Source of the DNA: Mytilisepta virgata
Lineage: Eukaryota; Mollusca; Bivalvia; Mytilida; Mytilidae
Direction of reading: 5' to 3'
Length of the DNA stretch: 64,000 bases
NCBI GenBank assembly: GCA_028015205.1
Contig: CM051517.1
Location: 61,069,455-61,133,454 of the forward strand
Shown here: piece after piece, positions 1-14,355 of the stretch
How the letters are laid out: each line of letters begins with the position of its first letter
Position numbering within the stretch: position 1 is the stretch's first letter
Program-made: the position numbers and the translations under genes
Notes under the pieces: generated by a model
Database searches by the model: none
Told to the model about the DNA's origin: nothing
The model's input: the letters and a program-made list of their open reading frames with translations, nothing else

Positions 1-3000
1 GGCTAGTAATCTTTGGCAGTTAAGATGGATTCGACCACTTGACCATCGCGTCAATTTAAGGGATTGAAAAAATTGTAACACAATTTAGTGAACCTCGCTT
101 TTTTCCCTTGAAATCTCAACTCTTTATGTTGGCGTTATCATTTATTACAATGCTTTCTTTTTGTATTGTTTTGATTCTGTATTTTTGGCTGTAATTTTTT
201 TAATTCTTTTGCGTAAATCTTTGTAGTGTGTTAATGCCAAAAAAACAAGACATATCTCTATCAAAACTGCTGTATTCTCGGGAAAACGGATTTCCCATTA
301 AGTATTCAATTCGTGTATTTGCAATATCAAAGATAATTTTGACAGATATCAAATTGTCGCATTACAAGCAATTAATTTCACAGCTTCAATAACTACAAAC
401 GCAATTATGTTTGATGTCTAACAACTATACAATTACCGTTTCTGTCAGCTTGAGTATAAAAAAAATATATACATGGAGTATATCTGAAAAATCTCTTTTT
501 GCCTTTAATTTTTTTTTATTATTTTTTATTGTTAGCTTTGCTGTTTGTATTTTTTTCTCAGTCGTATTAAAGATTATAGATCTGTACTGTATGCCATTAC
601 AAGTTGTAACAACTTTATTACGAGTTTTTTCTCCTTCACTGTGAATAAAGGTCGAATGAATATGGAGCAAACACAAATTTCAATAAACATCTTATGACTT
701 CAATATGAAGAACAACAGCCTTTGCGCCATCCCTTTGATACAGCTTTTGGGGGTCAAGCTAGGATTTTTTGTCCAGAGTTAATCCTTCATATCCTTTAAT
801 ACAATTCTTTGATACCAATTTTGATGCACAATATGTGCACATTTCGTCGATTTACGACTCGTCAGTTGTGCTCAAAGCCTAAAATGTTGAAAACCAAAAC
901 AACAATCCAAACCGTTGAAGAGCAAATTCAAAAATGCTAAAACCATCTAACGCAGAGGTATGCTTCTTAGTTTTCACAAATTTTACAATTTTGTAACGGT
1001 AAATTTTAAATTCATTTATTAAAAATATGAAAAGTATTATAAATTATTTCTTGGGGTTTAATTGTTAATATTTAAATTATTTAGTTACTCAACTTGCTGA
1101 ACTGAGGGTTAAATTTAACCATAGTTTAAGCGTAGTGAATTTCTATACAATTTAACCTTCGGTAACTTATTCATCCTTTGATTAAATAAGTTATTACTGG
1201 ACCCTGAGTGGTTACTTATAAAAATAACACTTAAAACTGTGTTTTAATTTTGTTTCCCTCTTGTTCTGATTCTGTTTTAGTTTGCTATGTTTTTTACTCC
1301 ATTGGTTTTGACTTTGTATTATTTTTTCGAGGTTGCTTCAGTTTTTTAACTCATTTCTTTAGCCGATTTTCTTTATGACATAAATGATAAGATTACATGT
1401 ACTTACCTTTTTGATAAATTTTCCATAAGGTTAAAACTAATATGACATTTAATAAAATGTTTACAAGGACCACCACATAGGGAGAATAAATACGTCGAAT
1501 AAGCAAGAGTATTTTGTATTATTGCACAATATCTCTTATTTTCATAATTTTATTTTCATTCTAGTCACGAGTTTTATCATTAAACTACTCAATTTTTCTT
1601 AAATTTTCTGCATATTTAGTGTAATTTCAATTTTTTATACGCGTTTGTTGAATATGTTATTTTTGTTCGTACTGGCAGGCTGGATTTCATAACTCCAATT
1701 CTATGAATGCACCTTTTAACCATTTACTTTCGTTACTCATGGCTTTAATTACAACGATAAACTTCGAGTTAAGTTAAATATTAATAGCTATGCTCAAACC
1801 CATAGTACACGCATATGAATGAATGGTATCGTTATTGAAAGACTCAAACAGAAAAGGCATACACGTAGAAGAAATAAAATTAAATGGACTTTGAAAGTCG
1901 TATGAAACTAATATAAAAATATACATGAAACCTGTAGATTTCAAAACTACAGAAACTGCAAGAATAGCAAACAACAAAAAAAAAAAAACAAAACAAAAAC
2001 AAAAAAAAGAGAAAAAGACAACAAACATACAGTTATGTAAAAAAAAAAACCCCAATATATAAAAATGTTTATGCAATGTAACAATAGATGATGAAATGAA
2101 ATGATAACCGAATGTACATCAAGTCAAAGCAAAAAACTTTAATAAAAGGAACTTGCGTCATTAGACAAAAATGCACAATAACTTAACAATGTTTCGAAAA
2201 ATACCATGTCTAAAATAATAAGTACACAGTTCTCACTCAGTGATTTATAAATACATTTCCCTCTAACAGTTTGTTTTGAAAAAAAAACTTTAGAACTTTA
2301 CCTCTCGTGTTATTCTTGTTAAAGTATCCATGCTTCTTTTCCCGCCAGGCGGACAGTTCCGAATGAAACAACAGTTAGTCTCTTTTAACAAACAAAAAGT
2401 TAAAAATAATGTCACTAAAAATTTCATTGATATGTGTTTAACTATATATTCCATGTTTACAACAACTATCAGAAATTATGAACTTATCTACAATTTCGTG
2501 TAGTGTACCCGCCAAATCAATATTTTTCTTGTCAATTTCTCACCCTTTTAAACACAAAGTGTCGTCTGTTGGTGGGTGAGCCATGTGACATTGGCTCTGC
2601 ACGTGGGACTAACGTCCGGAAATATGGGAGGGTTTATTTAAATGATTACAGAGATTTCATATTTGATGATGCTTTATTAAATTGTCATGATTAATCAGAA
2701 TCTTGACGGAATAGTTTTACGCACGTCAACGAATCATTGACAGTTTTTTTTTATTTGATAAATATTTTGATGATCTGAAAGAATTTTGATTTAACTATCA
2801 ACATGATAATGCTGGAATAAACTTTCTATACGATTGTTGAGTTACTTTGTTTTCTTTCTTAACCAGACAGTGTTGTTTCTTATAGGTTTTACACATCATT
2901 CACAACACGAAATCCCTTATGGATTGAAAAGGAACAACCAATTTACTTTTATGAGAAGAGGAGAGTCACGAAAGGAAAATGAAAAAAAGTAGATTCCATT

Positions 3001-3185
3001 TTTTTCTTGGGGGGGGGGGGGGGGTGCAGTAGGCCAAAACGGTAGTGAGAAATCGAAGATTTTATTACCTGAACTCAATTAATTGAGTGTAGTTAGATAA
3101 AATCCCACCCTTTCCACCCACACTCCACCCCCTTACAAATTAAGCTTTAGTTTAAATTAAGCATATCAAAACTTATTTTAGATTT
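1..3185. other. no gene recognised
   Basis: AT-rich DNA with A-runs around 1975-2050 and a G16 run at 3009-3024. Short ORFs are low-complexity shadows. I see no exon with convincing splice sites or domain. Confidence 0.6.
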
Positions 3186-3600
3186 TTTCGTTTAGAAGAG
3201 CGACAGTGTCCGACCTGCAGCTAAGAGAGCCTTAGCTAGTTTTACAGTTAAAACGAGCACATTCTGACCCTGCTATCTAAATTATGTACCGTCCACTCTT
3301 ATTTTCAATTCCAGCAAGCGGTCACCTTGTTCGTAATCATACTGAATTGGTTTTTATAGTGTGCTGTATACACCCGTGTGTCAGGATAGATAAGGGAGAG
3401 GTTTTGGTACCATAAAACCGGTTTCACCCCACTACTATTCAGTATCTGTACCAAGTCAGACTATCCTGACTCTCTAGTGTGTTTATGTTTGTATTTTGTA
3501 CGGAGTTTTGTCAGTTGGGTTGCTTTGATTGATTGGTATGTTATTGTTGACCTTTCCTGTTATCCATTTTGTTGTTAATTGTTATGTGACATACCATGTT
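3186..3600 (+). repeat. interspersed repeat family R1, copy 1
   Basis: Contains 'gttaaaacgagcacatt', 'atctaaattatgtac', 'agcaagcggtcaccttgtt', 'agactatcctgact' and 'gacctttcctgttatc' in order. The same order occurs reversed at 49300-49640 in RLR intron 4. No coding potential seen; function unknown. Confidence 0.7.
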
Positions 3601-3998
3601 AATGAAACTGCATTTTGAAGATTTATGTTATAGCTAATTTTAAAATTCGACTACCAAAAATCTACAATGATTGACCGAACAAATTAATTATAGAATGCGC
3701 GTAGTATTGTTCGGTTAAGAGTTGATGGTTACTGTTACGTCACTTTCTTAAGTGAAATTACTAGTGAGTTATGGTATTTTCTCCTATTCTTGACTTGTTT
3801 AATCGGTGGGATAAAAATACATAATATCTTTAACCACTTAGTCCTGATGATTAAACTTCTACGTGGGAATTACCGCCCCTTTTTCTACAGTTATTGGAAC
3901 GATAAACTAGAGAAGTCCCGAAATGACGTCTATGTAAACAAACTACATAGCAACGAGATTTGTTTGAGGTTTTTGTTGAAAATCATAGGAGAAACAGA

Positions 3999-4153
3999 TT
4001 CCTTCAATTTACTGGTGAGTTATGGAAATTCTCCACCCTCAATAGTTAAATTTTAGATTTTAACACGATCGCTAAAAGCTCGCGTGTTGAAAATTGAAAA
4101 TTTAACTCTCGGGTTGAGAAATTCCATAACTCACTCGTACTGAAGGAGAATCT
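3999..4153. mobile_element. fold-back (palindromic) element
   Basis: Left arm 'ttactggtgagttatggaaa', then 'agttaaattttagattttaa'; the right arm returns 'gaaaatttaactctcggg' and 'aattccataactcactcgt'. Arms of ~75 bp with a short loop near 'gatcgctaaaagctcgc'. Imperfect palindrome, no ORF. Confidence 0.7.
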
Positions 4154-5837
4154 ATATTTCTTTCACTGGTAAATTTCACCACACCCAATGTTATAAGACA
4201 CGACCATTCATTACGTTACTTTTTTTTAAAGATATCTTACAAATCGTAAGTTTGCATTAAATAATTACACCCATCAAGCATATGCATGTACCTATTTGCC
4301 TCCCTTATAACTGGTCTGTTTCTGATCAGTGCTTGGAATTCATTAACATTACTTCTACGTTAAAGCCAAAACAAACTAACTAAATCCTTTATTTTCGCTG
4401 TCTGTCAACAACAACAAAAATTCTGTAGTTGACGTTTTGGTTTATGCATGTTTTCTATATCTCAATAAACTTGAAAGAAAAAAAATATTCAAATTCTCAA
4501 ATGTCCATTTTTAAAATTATATTTATTTTTCGAAATCAACAACGAAGGAAGTTCGAAGACACAATTGCAAAAACTTTTTTTATCGCTAAGAGGCAAATTA
4601 TCAGCAATGACTGGGTTTCCTAACATTTGTATGTTATCCTGCTGATTTTTTTTATCTAAAAAACGTCTTAATCATCGTTTATCGGTTAATCATAGAATGT
4701 TAGAATTGTGTCTTTATATAGAACATTTACGGCCACCACAACTGAACTGATTAACAGCTACCGGTTATAATTATCATTAATAAACAGAATAACCCAACCC
4801 TTTAATTTCACTCCCCATTATATAGTTGACTGTTAAAAAATTTTGCACTACTGCTATAAAGTTGAAATTGAGGTTACTGCATATATATCGATAGTTTTTC
4901 CCCATGAAAATTTTATTTTTGATGGCATGTTATTTTTTCCAGGTGTGTGAATGTTTCTTCTGTGAGGCACAGCATGAAGGAGAGTCTTAGAAAATAAAAT
5001 ATTTGGTATAATAATCAACATGTACCATATTTACCTTGTAATCTTGTTATTATTACCTTAAATCCTTTAGTGGACCAATGAAATGAAATAAAATTGTCAT
5101 AAAAACGTTAAATTCTGAAGAAGTGACGCCCCTAGAAAGGGTTAAGTTTATAGTATTTGCTAAGACTGATCAGAAGACGCCTTACATAGCAATCTGCGTC
5201 ACACGTCAACATTTCTCAGCACACCCAAGTGTATATGTAAGTTGTCATAACAGTGGATTAGAAATGTTACGCTACCTGAGCTTTATAGCCCCTTTCAGAA
5301 ACTCATTTCGGAATCAAGATTCTGACTCTAAAATTATAATTTAGAGACGTCAAACCTGTTTTTCATACTTTTAACTGTTGTTTTGTTTCTATTTTTTTCC
5401 ATTTTTGTGTTTGCTTTTTTTACATTTGACAGCTTACCTTCAATCTATCTTTTGTTTTGTTTTATTTTTTAACAATACGAGCTGTGTGTCAACATTTTCA
5501 AATTTTATATTAATTAAGAAATGGCCGTTTGAAATAAATTAGTAGTATTTAGAACTATCTGTTCCTGTGTTTTAAATATTAAGGATTGTTCCCTTCATAT
5601 TCTTGTCAATTCGTAAACAGATACAGAGCAAAAAATATCTCAAGAATAAATATGCGACAATAAATTTACTATACTCAATCAATAAGAATAAACTATTCCA
5701 ATGAAATTAAATAGTTGAAAGTTGAAGTGAAAATCTTAAGAATTGAAGATAACCGGAATTTTGAGCTATCAGGAGTTTGAGATATAAAGAGGTTTAAATT
5801 ATCTGGTAAATAGTAGATTCTTGACTCAGTTATAGTG

Positions 5838-6050
5838 TGTTTTATACACACGAGGGTCAGGATAATTGGAGCAGGTTGGATTGGGTATTCATAAAACTGG
5901 TATAATCCTAAAATTGTTTAGTATCAGAGCCAGATTCTCTGTCGTTTCAATGTGTGTGTTGTTTGTCTGGGATCTTTTAACTGTTATGACATTGTTGTCC
6001 TTTCCAGTTATCAATCTTGTTGTTAACCCATTTTTTATGGTAAATTAAAA
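5838..6050 (+). repeat. interspersed repeat family R1, partial copy 2
   Basis: Shares 'tagtgtgttttatacacac', a 'gggtcaggata' segment, an attcagtatc-like motif and 'tcctttccagttatc' with copy 1. The 60-codon ORF over it is a repeat artefact. Confidence 0.6.
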
Positions 6051-7079
6051 GGAAAAATAGTGGCCATTATTTCCATACGTACTTCAAATAAAGGTTGGTT
6101 TTCGATGCTTAAACGTGGTCACCTTTATTTATACTTCAAAGTGTTTTGAGTCTTTGATGTCGATTTTTATGTAATGGTGAAGCAGAATTTACCAAGCCCT
6201 GGATTGTTAAGCCACTGACATGGAATATAATTCAATGTTTAAAGTCTGATAATCTTTACTCCCACTTTTAGGTAGACCGTTCTCATTTTTGTACAGATAG
6301 AATGCAGAAAAACACTGATTATCCAATAAATAAATATATTATTACGGATATTTAGTTATATTCAGGATATTAACTAAAAAAATCCTGAAATGATCAAATG
6401 AATCACATGCAAATATTTCCCATTATTTCTAGAAAAATGATAAATTAAAAGAGCGAAAGGTAATTCACTTGTTGACACGAGTTATATTTTCATTTGTCAC
6501 CAAAGTCAATATTCATATTGGATGAAACCTTATCCTTCATCATATCAAACCAAACTTCAAAGATAAAAGTCTTAAGTTAATAATTCTGAAGTCCATTAAT
6601 TGCAAAATATGACTGAATAATAATTGTCATTTCCAGTCATTATATGTCAATTTCACGATCAATATCGATTGTACACCTTCAAATTAATATAAAAAACTCA
6701 TCTTTGATAATTTAAGCAGATCATGGTCCATCTATAAACACTCAAAGTCAAAAAGCCTAATCATCACATTTTTTAATCTGTCTTCTTTTTATTCTGAACA
6801 GACTCATTACAAATGACGACAGAAAGACAATAAGAAGAATAGATACTTTTTAACATCAAACGAAAGTACATTATAAAATAACTTTTAAATACTTCTCTCA
6901 CGAAAAATTATATATTGTATCAAAAATATACAAACTATAAATTTATCTATAATTGCACAAATTGCTGGTAAACAGAAAACTAAATGAGAAATAATTTCAA
7001 TGAAAAATGAAAATGAAAACTAATTAAAACGTTTTAATTATGATTTTAAAAAATCAGCAGATCGTTTGAAACGAGTTTA
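6051..7079. other. no gene recognised
   Basis: Strongly AT-rich, no open frame of note, no repeat I could pair within the window. Confidence 0.6.
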
Positions 7080-8030
7080 TGTTTGATGTGGGTATTTCTA
7101 TACCGATTCATAAGGTATCTATTCTCTCTTTGTTCACGGCCATTTCAGTCTTCCCGATATTGTCTTCGTCTTTGCTGTTTGATTGTTCACGTCCATTACC
7201 ATCTTCGCAATATTGTCTTTCTCTCATTGTATTGCCCATTTTAATTTTTACAAATGTACAACAATGAATATTCTCTTTTTATTTATTCCTTTCCCTTACA
7301 TGTTCCCAAAATCGTCTTTGTCTCTGCTGTTTCTTTTCGTCCCTTTTGATCTTCGCGATACTATTGTATTCTTATCCTTTACAAATTTTCCGATGTCGCC
7401 TTTCTCTCTAGTATTTTATTCTCGTTCCCTAAAGTTTTCCCGGAAGTTTTTGTCTGTATTATTCATTTTTATCCGTTCCTTATTTCTTTCTTGATACTGT
7501 CTTTGTGGCGTTCGAGTGCTTTGTTCGTCACGAGCTTTGCTATATCGTATATATCGGCTAAAGAATATAGAGGCGACAAAACAGTGGGAAAATTCGAAAT
7601 CCAAGAAAGACAAAGTTATGAGAATGGAAAACAAAACATGTACAACAACATGTATAGGAATAAAAATAATATAATAAACAAAATAAAAAGAACAAGGCTG
7701 CACATAAACTAAAGAACAAGCATTGTGAACTCCAACAACAAACCGAGAGTGACATCAAGTGCTATATCGTCTGTTTGTTTATTTGTATTCGTCCTTTGTT
7801 CTTTCCCGATACATCTTACTCACTTTTGTTTGTTTGTTCTTGTCCGTTACAAACTTTACTAAATCGTCTATGTTGATTATTTGTTCCCTTCCCTCATATG
7901 TATCCACATGTCGATTTTATCTCTTTTATTTATTTTTTTATCGTTTCTTTATTCTCTTTCCTAATATTGTTTTTGTCTCCATCCCCGGTATTTGTTCAAA
8001 GATCACGTTTGCAGTGTTTCAATTTCTATA
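7080..8030 (+). repeat. pyrimidine-rich degenerate repeat with an inverted middle segment
   Basis: Loose repeats of 'tattgtctttgtct' and 'gttcccttcccttac' run along the plus strand at 7100-7550. The segment about 7560-7745 is purine-rich ('ccaagaaagacaaagttatg'), that is, the same motif inverted, and the pyrimidine strand returns from 7750. Many short ORFs here come from the biased composition. No domain seen. Confidence 0.5.
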
Positions 8031-9959
8031 AATAACCGGAAATGCAAATCAACAATTAAACGCAATGAAATTGACACACCTTCAGACGAATGTTTGTTTG
8101 TTTTGTTCTAATTCTGTTTTCTGTATACGATGTAGTAGTTGTTTTCTCATTTCTATATGTATTTTGTTGTTCTCGTGTATTCACCTATACAAGAATTTTG
8201 TCATTTTTTCTTTTTCTTTTTTTTTGTTTTGTTTTACATTTACGTATTTAGCATATTGCTTCGGTATTTGTTCGCCGATATTATGTATTAACTTGTAAAC
8301 GTTCTCTTTGACATCACAAGAGAAAAAAATTATAAAAATTGCATAGTATTTATTTGGGGAAGTAGATTTGTTTCGGGGCAGATTAGTGCTTGGCTGTTGA
8401 TGCTTGTAGAAGACCACACTGCGATCCAAAACATTGCTAAATGTAGTCAGAATCATTGTTCCCTTTGTTGATGATATGAGATGTTGTCTAGTGTTTGGTT
8501 ACCTTATATCGTTACTGAACATTGTTATGTTTTTGTCAGTATACCCTTTCAAATACCACGTTTCCGTAGCATAGTACATTTTGTATACATCGCATTATAA
8601 ATTGTGAACATCCTAAATTTTACTATCTGGTCACGATCGTCCCTACGCTTTACGAAATACGTGGTCCTTCAACCCTTGCAAGATTTTATCTGAATGCATC
8701 CGCTGCTGTTGAACTATAAATATTCATATATGTACAATTTATAATTGAGAGATCTAATATGACAGGATAATCGCTTACAGCTGATTAATGAGTATTTATG
8801 CTTCCTCAAATTTTCTATACAAATCCATTTTGTCGTTTAAAAAATGATAGGATTCGATGATCGTCATTAATTCACTATCTTGTAATGATCTGATTTAGTG
8901 TGAAAGCATGACAAAAATTACAATTTATAATCAACAAGTTTGTCATTTTTATTCTACGATATGCTGTTAATTTCATTAGCTAAAATACTGAAAACAATGT
9001 GAAAACAATAAAACGAGAAACTGTAAGATCCCACGGGTAAAGTCATGATCTGGTTATCCTATGCCATCTAAAAGTTCAATTAGAATCAGGACCGTGAAAT
9101 TAAATCAAGTCTGATATAGTTGTCACCTAAAACAATTCTCTCTCTAAAATGGATAAAAAACATCATAAAATGGCCGCTAAAGTAAAATTATCTTAATTGG
9201 TTAACTTTACGTCGTCCCGTCGATGGAATACTGTTTGCTTCCCAGTTCATGCGGCGAGTAATTATCATCCAACAGCATTTCAAAAAACCATTAATTATTA
9301 TAAACACGTAAATATAGCATAAATCAAAATCCTAGTATAAAAACAGGATACTAGCTCAATAATAATATATATAGGAAATTATAAAAAATGACTTTATAAT
9401 CATCTTGTAACCTTAAAGTACTAACTTCATTTTGAAGATTCTGTTATTTTTTATTTTCCATTCAACACCGCTTTTTCTAGACCTGGGACCTGGTTAACAC
9501 TAAGATATGTCTTAAGAAACTTGTTAGGAAACATGTTGCTATTAATTACCCTATTTGAAAGTCGCAAAATTGAGATATAAAATATTTTACCAGAGTTGGT
9601 GTTGTACCAACAGGTATGGCATACCATATGGTCAAAATAATTTAAAATAGCATATTCTCTTTTATTTATAGAGAGAATAGCTTGTTCACATATGATTTGT
9701 CATTGAAAACCTCACATGATTGGAAATTCCCTAAAGAGAAATTTAAATATTATGTGATTTGCACTATCGACTATAAGTCTGTGGTAAGTCGTAAGTCATA
9801 TTTATACGTCCTTACAAAAATGTATCTTATCTAAACTTTCGTTTACACTTTACGACATAGATCTTAGGGCAGTCTTAAGTTGTGTACTAAGTCATAACTT
9901 CATTACTTTATAACTTAGTACAATGACTTACTAAGTGGTATCCAGGAGATGAATTCCAT
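8031..9959. other. no gene recognised
   Basis: AT-rich; two short ORFs near 8065-8456 are continuations of the biased composition to their left. Nothing else seen. Confidence 0.6.
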
Positions 9960-10770
9960 CACTGTGGTCCCCACCGTAAATAAGATTTGACCTCAGTTAT
10001 TGACCTTGACATTTGACCTAGAAATTTGCACAATAATTGAGACACCCCTTTGAAGTATCTTCACATAACTTCAAACCATTCTCTAGCCTTTCCACTTAAA
10101 AAATGAAACTTTATTAATAAGTACATGAAAACATTTTTCTTATGTTTTCCAGTGTAAATATTCATATTTGTTCTAAAAAAACCTTAATCATCGTTACTTT
10201 AATTGTGAAAAATGGTTTCAAAATATTGCCAAGTTCTTTGTATCTGTGAACAAAGTTTGAAGTTGCTAAAAAGACTCACTAGACTGAAATTTCCTTAGGC
10301 TCCTCTGTACTGTTACCTTATTAAAGTCAGATGTTGTTCTGGAGTTATGTCGCATTGTCCATAAAAAAATCAAATATGCACGAAAAATCACAAAATTAGC
10401 AATTTTCGAGTAAATTAAGAAACTTTTCGACTTCGATGTTCTCAATATATCTTGTTAAAATTTGAAACATACTTTGTTAAGATAATTAAGTATCACCATT
10501 CTCAAGTATTAAGCGGAAACGATCTTTACCATAGGACATGGGGCTCTCAACTTTGACCTTAGTTCTTGACCTTGACCCTTTGACCTACAGAGTTGTACAT
10601 ACATTATGACACATCATCTTGTGCTAGTTAATACCCATGCGAAGTATAAACTTTGAAATCGTAAAGGTTCTCAAGATATAGAGCGGACACGGTTTGCTAC
10701 GGACAGGCGGACGGCACGATTGATGGATGGACAGACTGATCACCATAGTGGCGGGGCCCTAACAAAACTT
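9960..10770 (+). repeat. degenerate 'gaccttgacc' repeat element
   Basis: Two stretches share 'tgacctcagtt...gaccttgac', 'tttgacct', 'aagtat' and 'ctcaagtattaagcgg' / 'ctcaagatatagagcgg'. Ends with 'cggacaggcggacggcacg' and 'gatggacagactgatc', a common bivalve repeat terminus. The ORF at 10720-10920 starts inside it. Confidence 0.5.
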
Positions 10771-12858
10771 GACACAGATCTTTCTTGTAAAGTTTTTCAA
10801 AATATAGTTATTTTGGGGCCCATTAGTGGAAAAACTATAATCCTAATTTTTGATTGGCTTACTTTTGAAGAACAATTTACCCCACTGGTCGAACATTTTA
10901 CAAATTATAAAGGTCCTTAACAAATGTGGTAACTTTGGTAGCGATCGGAAATCCAATGCAACTGATGACCACTCATTTAACATTGGACCCTATTGAGAAG
11001 CAGAATAAATCTACTTATTTTGGTGTAATTCTGATATCAAACATGAACGCAAGGTACGCGAAGGGGCTTTTCTGTTGGATTAAATTTCGAAAATCTTCTC
11101 TAAAACTGCTTGACACATGGATTTGAAATTTTTCACGAACGATCGTTGCAAGGTACTTCTTACGTATTGTGACTTTAGTGATATTTGGAAATCAAAGATG
11201 GCCGCTAGCGTCTGACTTCTTTAATTCTTTAATACGGGACCTTATGGAAAACGTATTTGAAGTTCCTCATCTGAAGTACAATTAAATAGATTGATACCGA
11301 ACTTGATGGAAGTGATACCGATGAATACCTCAATAACTTTCATACAGAATTTCAGATCCGGATCAGAGTTCATGGCCCTGTATTTTTTTATCTTATGCAG
11401 ACCCGTTTCGGAAGATATGTAAGAACAGTCTTGTATTTCTGTTAAAATGAATTACCACACTGAATCTTTAGAGCCCTCATATCTCTCATCTACACAAACA
11501 ATAATAATATTCGAGCAATGATTTAAAAAAGAAAACAAAATCACCTTCCTGTAACATTTAAGGGGACGTTGGAGGCCGTACGCCTTAAACTGAGAGTACC
11601 ACCTGTTCATGTTTATCTTATCCTTATATAGATACCAACCACACATTTTTTGTTTTCTTATACGCATCCATTGTTTCAACATCAATACAATAATTACGAA
11701 TGATTAATTTGTCAAAATTTACTACGTCAACCAACCACATTCAAAGAGCATCGATTGAAAAATGAGTTTTTTATAGCTCTAAAAAGTGTTTTCCGTTTTA
11801 TAGGACAGGAAAAGAAGCTTTTAAACCTTAACCCCTAAGATCTATGACTGATAGTCCTAGATCCAATGCCTAATGTTTACTCATGCATATTCATGAGTTA
11901 CTATCACCACGCAATATATACATTTATCGTAGAAAAGCGTCATGCTGTAATGGAACTGTTTGGCTTTGCAAATATCAACAGTTGTTTTAGTACAAAAAAT
12001 ACTGCAATATAGTTTCATTTAATTAGATCTGACAAGTAATAAAAAACAAATTTTAAACTGTAAATCCCTGTTATCAATTTAATTGTTCTGTAGTGTATGT
12101 AATTTCGTGGAGAAAAAAGTTAATCAAAGCCCATCGCTTTTTTCTCCGTTTTATCAAAGGACCAAAGTATGTAAGTTTGTATGAAAATGTATGAAAATGT
12201 GATTTACTAACTCATAATAAATTGTATTGATGGGTTATTTTCAAGTACTATGTATCCAGAAATAAGTTGAATTTGAAAGTTAACCATTGAATCGATTTGC
12301 AGCGTCGTATTAAGGTCAAGGCGAAGTAATTGAAAGTATCCTACAGTTTTCTAATTTTTTGTCAGTATGTAAAGCTAATCGAAATACATTGGAATATGAA
12401 ATATAAAAGGGGGGTACCCATGCTTATTTTTTTGCTATAACCCTTGGAAAACGCGTTCTGAAATTAACTTTTAACATAGAATATATAGGGAAAACGTCAA
12501 TTTTTCGACAATTTTGCTCGAAAAGTCTATTAAAACCATTGATGTTAACCCTACAGTTTCTTGAAAAACTAATATTGTATTGCCTCATCCACGAGCTTTC
12601 TGGTGATATAAAAATATTTGGGGGTCCCCATGCTTGATTTCATTGTATCTGCTGCTGAAGATAATATCAAGGTACTAATTTTGGTGATTTTTTTAGGCAT
12701 CGTCATGACGTCCAGCGTTCGATAACGTTTATGTATTGCAGATTATAATTACAGGACAAACAACAAATCTTTTTCTTTCATCTGATGTATATTTTTCAAT
12801 TTTAATGTTTTTATTAATTTTTTATTAATTTTTATTTATTATTTATTGACCATTTCAT

Positions 12859-12889
<31 letters not shown>

Positions 12890-13345
12890 CTTTTTGCTTT
12901 CTGTAAAGAGTTGCTGATTTTATTTATTATTTGTTGAATGACAATGTTTGATTTTCATGTTGTCGATGAATGATTTGTATTGCAAAAATATAAATTCCTT
13001 GGTAATATAGTAAAATGTAATGGAAGTCTTGCTCCGAAATTTATGTTATGCCGTGAACTTTATCCCTATTGTCCCGTGAAAATATTAAAAAAAAATCAAA
13101 GTGCGTCAAGTTGACCAACTCCGCGTAATTTGAAAACAGCATTTTTTATTTCAAAATGCGTTAAATTTGGAGGATATTGCCGTTATCACAAAATTAAAAC
13201 TTTTAACAAAAAAATCTTGCATGCGAGAGATAAGCAGGAGTCTAAAGATCCGTAAGGATAATTGACAACGGAAACATTTTTCACACAGTTGTAGCTGATA
13301 ATGCTTTATTTTGGCTGAAATATTCGCCGTTAAATCTCTTACAAA
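10771..13345. other. no gene recognised
   Basis: ORFs at 10926-11126 and 11452-11685 show no domain. Two partial matches around 'ggggtacccatgctt' (12411) and 'gggggtccccatgctt' (12611) hint at an old duplication. An ATTT microsatellite lies at 12838-12892. Confidence 0.55.
12838..12892 (+). repeat. ATTT microsatellite
   Basis: About ten tandem 'attt' units in the core at 12855-12888, with degenerate copies on both sides. Confidence 0.85.
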
Positions 13346-13597
13346 TTAGGCCACACCAAATTGATTTTTAGGTCGTTGGATTTGAAGCTGCAAGTTTTTT
13401 GCCGCTTCATTTTAAAATTAAGAGCTCAAAATTCGCCCATTATCTAAATTAATAATAGAAAGTTGTGTCACACTTGAGTTTGATATTCAATGGCGCCTGA
13501 AAAAAACGTTCCGTTAGAAAAAAAAATTTGCTCGTTCGCACCTATATTTACCCTTAAAAAATCCAAAGAACTTAAAATCAATTTTGTGTGGCCTTAT
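13346..13597. mobile_element. MITE, copy A, with ~30-bp terminal inverted repeats
   Basis: Left end 'aggccacaccaaattgattt' leads to a 'tcgttggattt' segment. The right end is the inverse, 'aaatccaaagaac' followed by 'aaaatcaattttgtgtggcc'. About 250 bp, no ORF. The same family occurs at 22131-22478. Confidence 0.75.
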
Positions 13598-14157
13598 TAA
13601 CCAAAATAAAAAAAAAACAATGTACATTCTCAATGGATCATGTGATGAGATCATAAAATTAAGCTAATATCGGTCACATTTTCAATCGATTCAGTTTAAT
13701 TCGCAGTATTCAAATGCCGAAGCGGTACGAAATAATTCCAATACCAGGCGAATTCTAGAGAACGATGAAATTGCAAAGACGTTTAATTAAAAATATAAGT
13801 AACAATATTTTTTAAAAGGATAACGAGGACCGTCTTCACTTGATTGATATTTTTTATTTCTCCATCAAAGTAAAAATGATGTTATATGCGCAACTTCGCG
13901 TCACATATTCATTCGCGTTATTTCCTTACATGTAGTTCACAGAAATTGAGATGTTTAGTAAATTTATAACAATGTACCCGTGATCTAAGTGTCAAAAAGT
14001 TGACTTACGTCGTGTTAATACTATGGAGGTAATACACTGTACATAAATACCTAAAATTTAAGCTAAGCAAATTACTTGCATAATATGTACTGTACAAATA
14101 ACAACACGTACACATGTATGTATGATTCTGAAACGAATTAGTCTAAATATGCCGCGT

Positions 14158-14355
14158 TTACACGACAAAATAATGCTTTGGAATGCGTTTTGATAATGAA
14201 GGGACATGCGAACTCACAATGCTTTTTGAAACGTTCCGAGAAAGTTTTGCATTGCGTAATAACTGTACGTCTGTTGAAAATACCATTATTTCTACCTTAC
14301 GACGACTCCACAGCTCCTCCGGAGTCAACGTCATAATGGCTACGACGTCAGACAA
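14158..14355 (-). other. 65-codon ORF of unknown nature in a CpG-rich patch
   Basis: Reads MSDVVAIMTLTPEELWSRRK at the start and ends SLSKRIPKHYFVV. The block 14158-14400 has more CpG than its surroundings and includes 'acgacgtcag' and, further right, a CRE-like tgacgtcat at 14483-14491. It may be a short exon, a transposon piece or chance; the plus strand also has an open 73-codon frame here. I do not assign a function. Confidence 0.25.
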
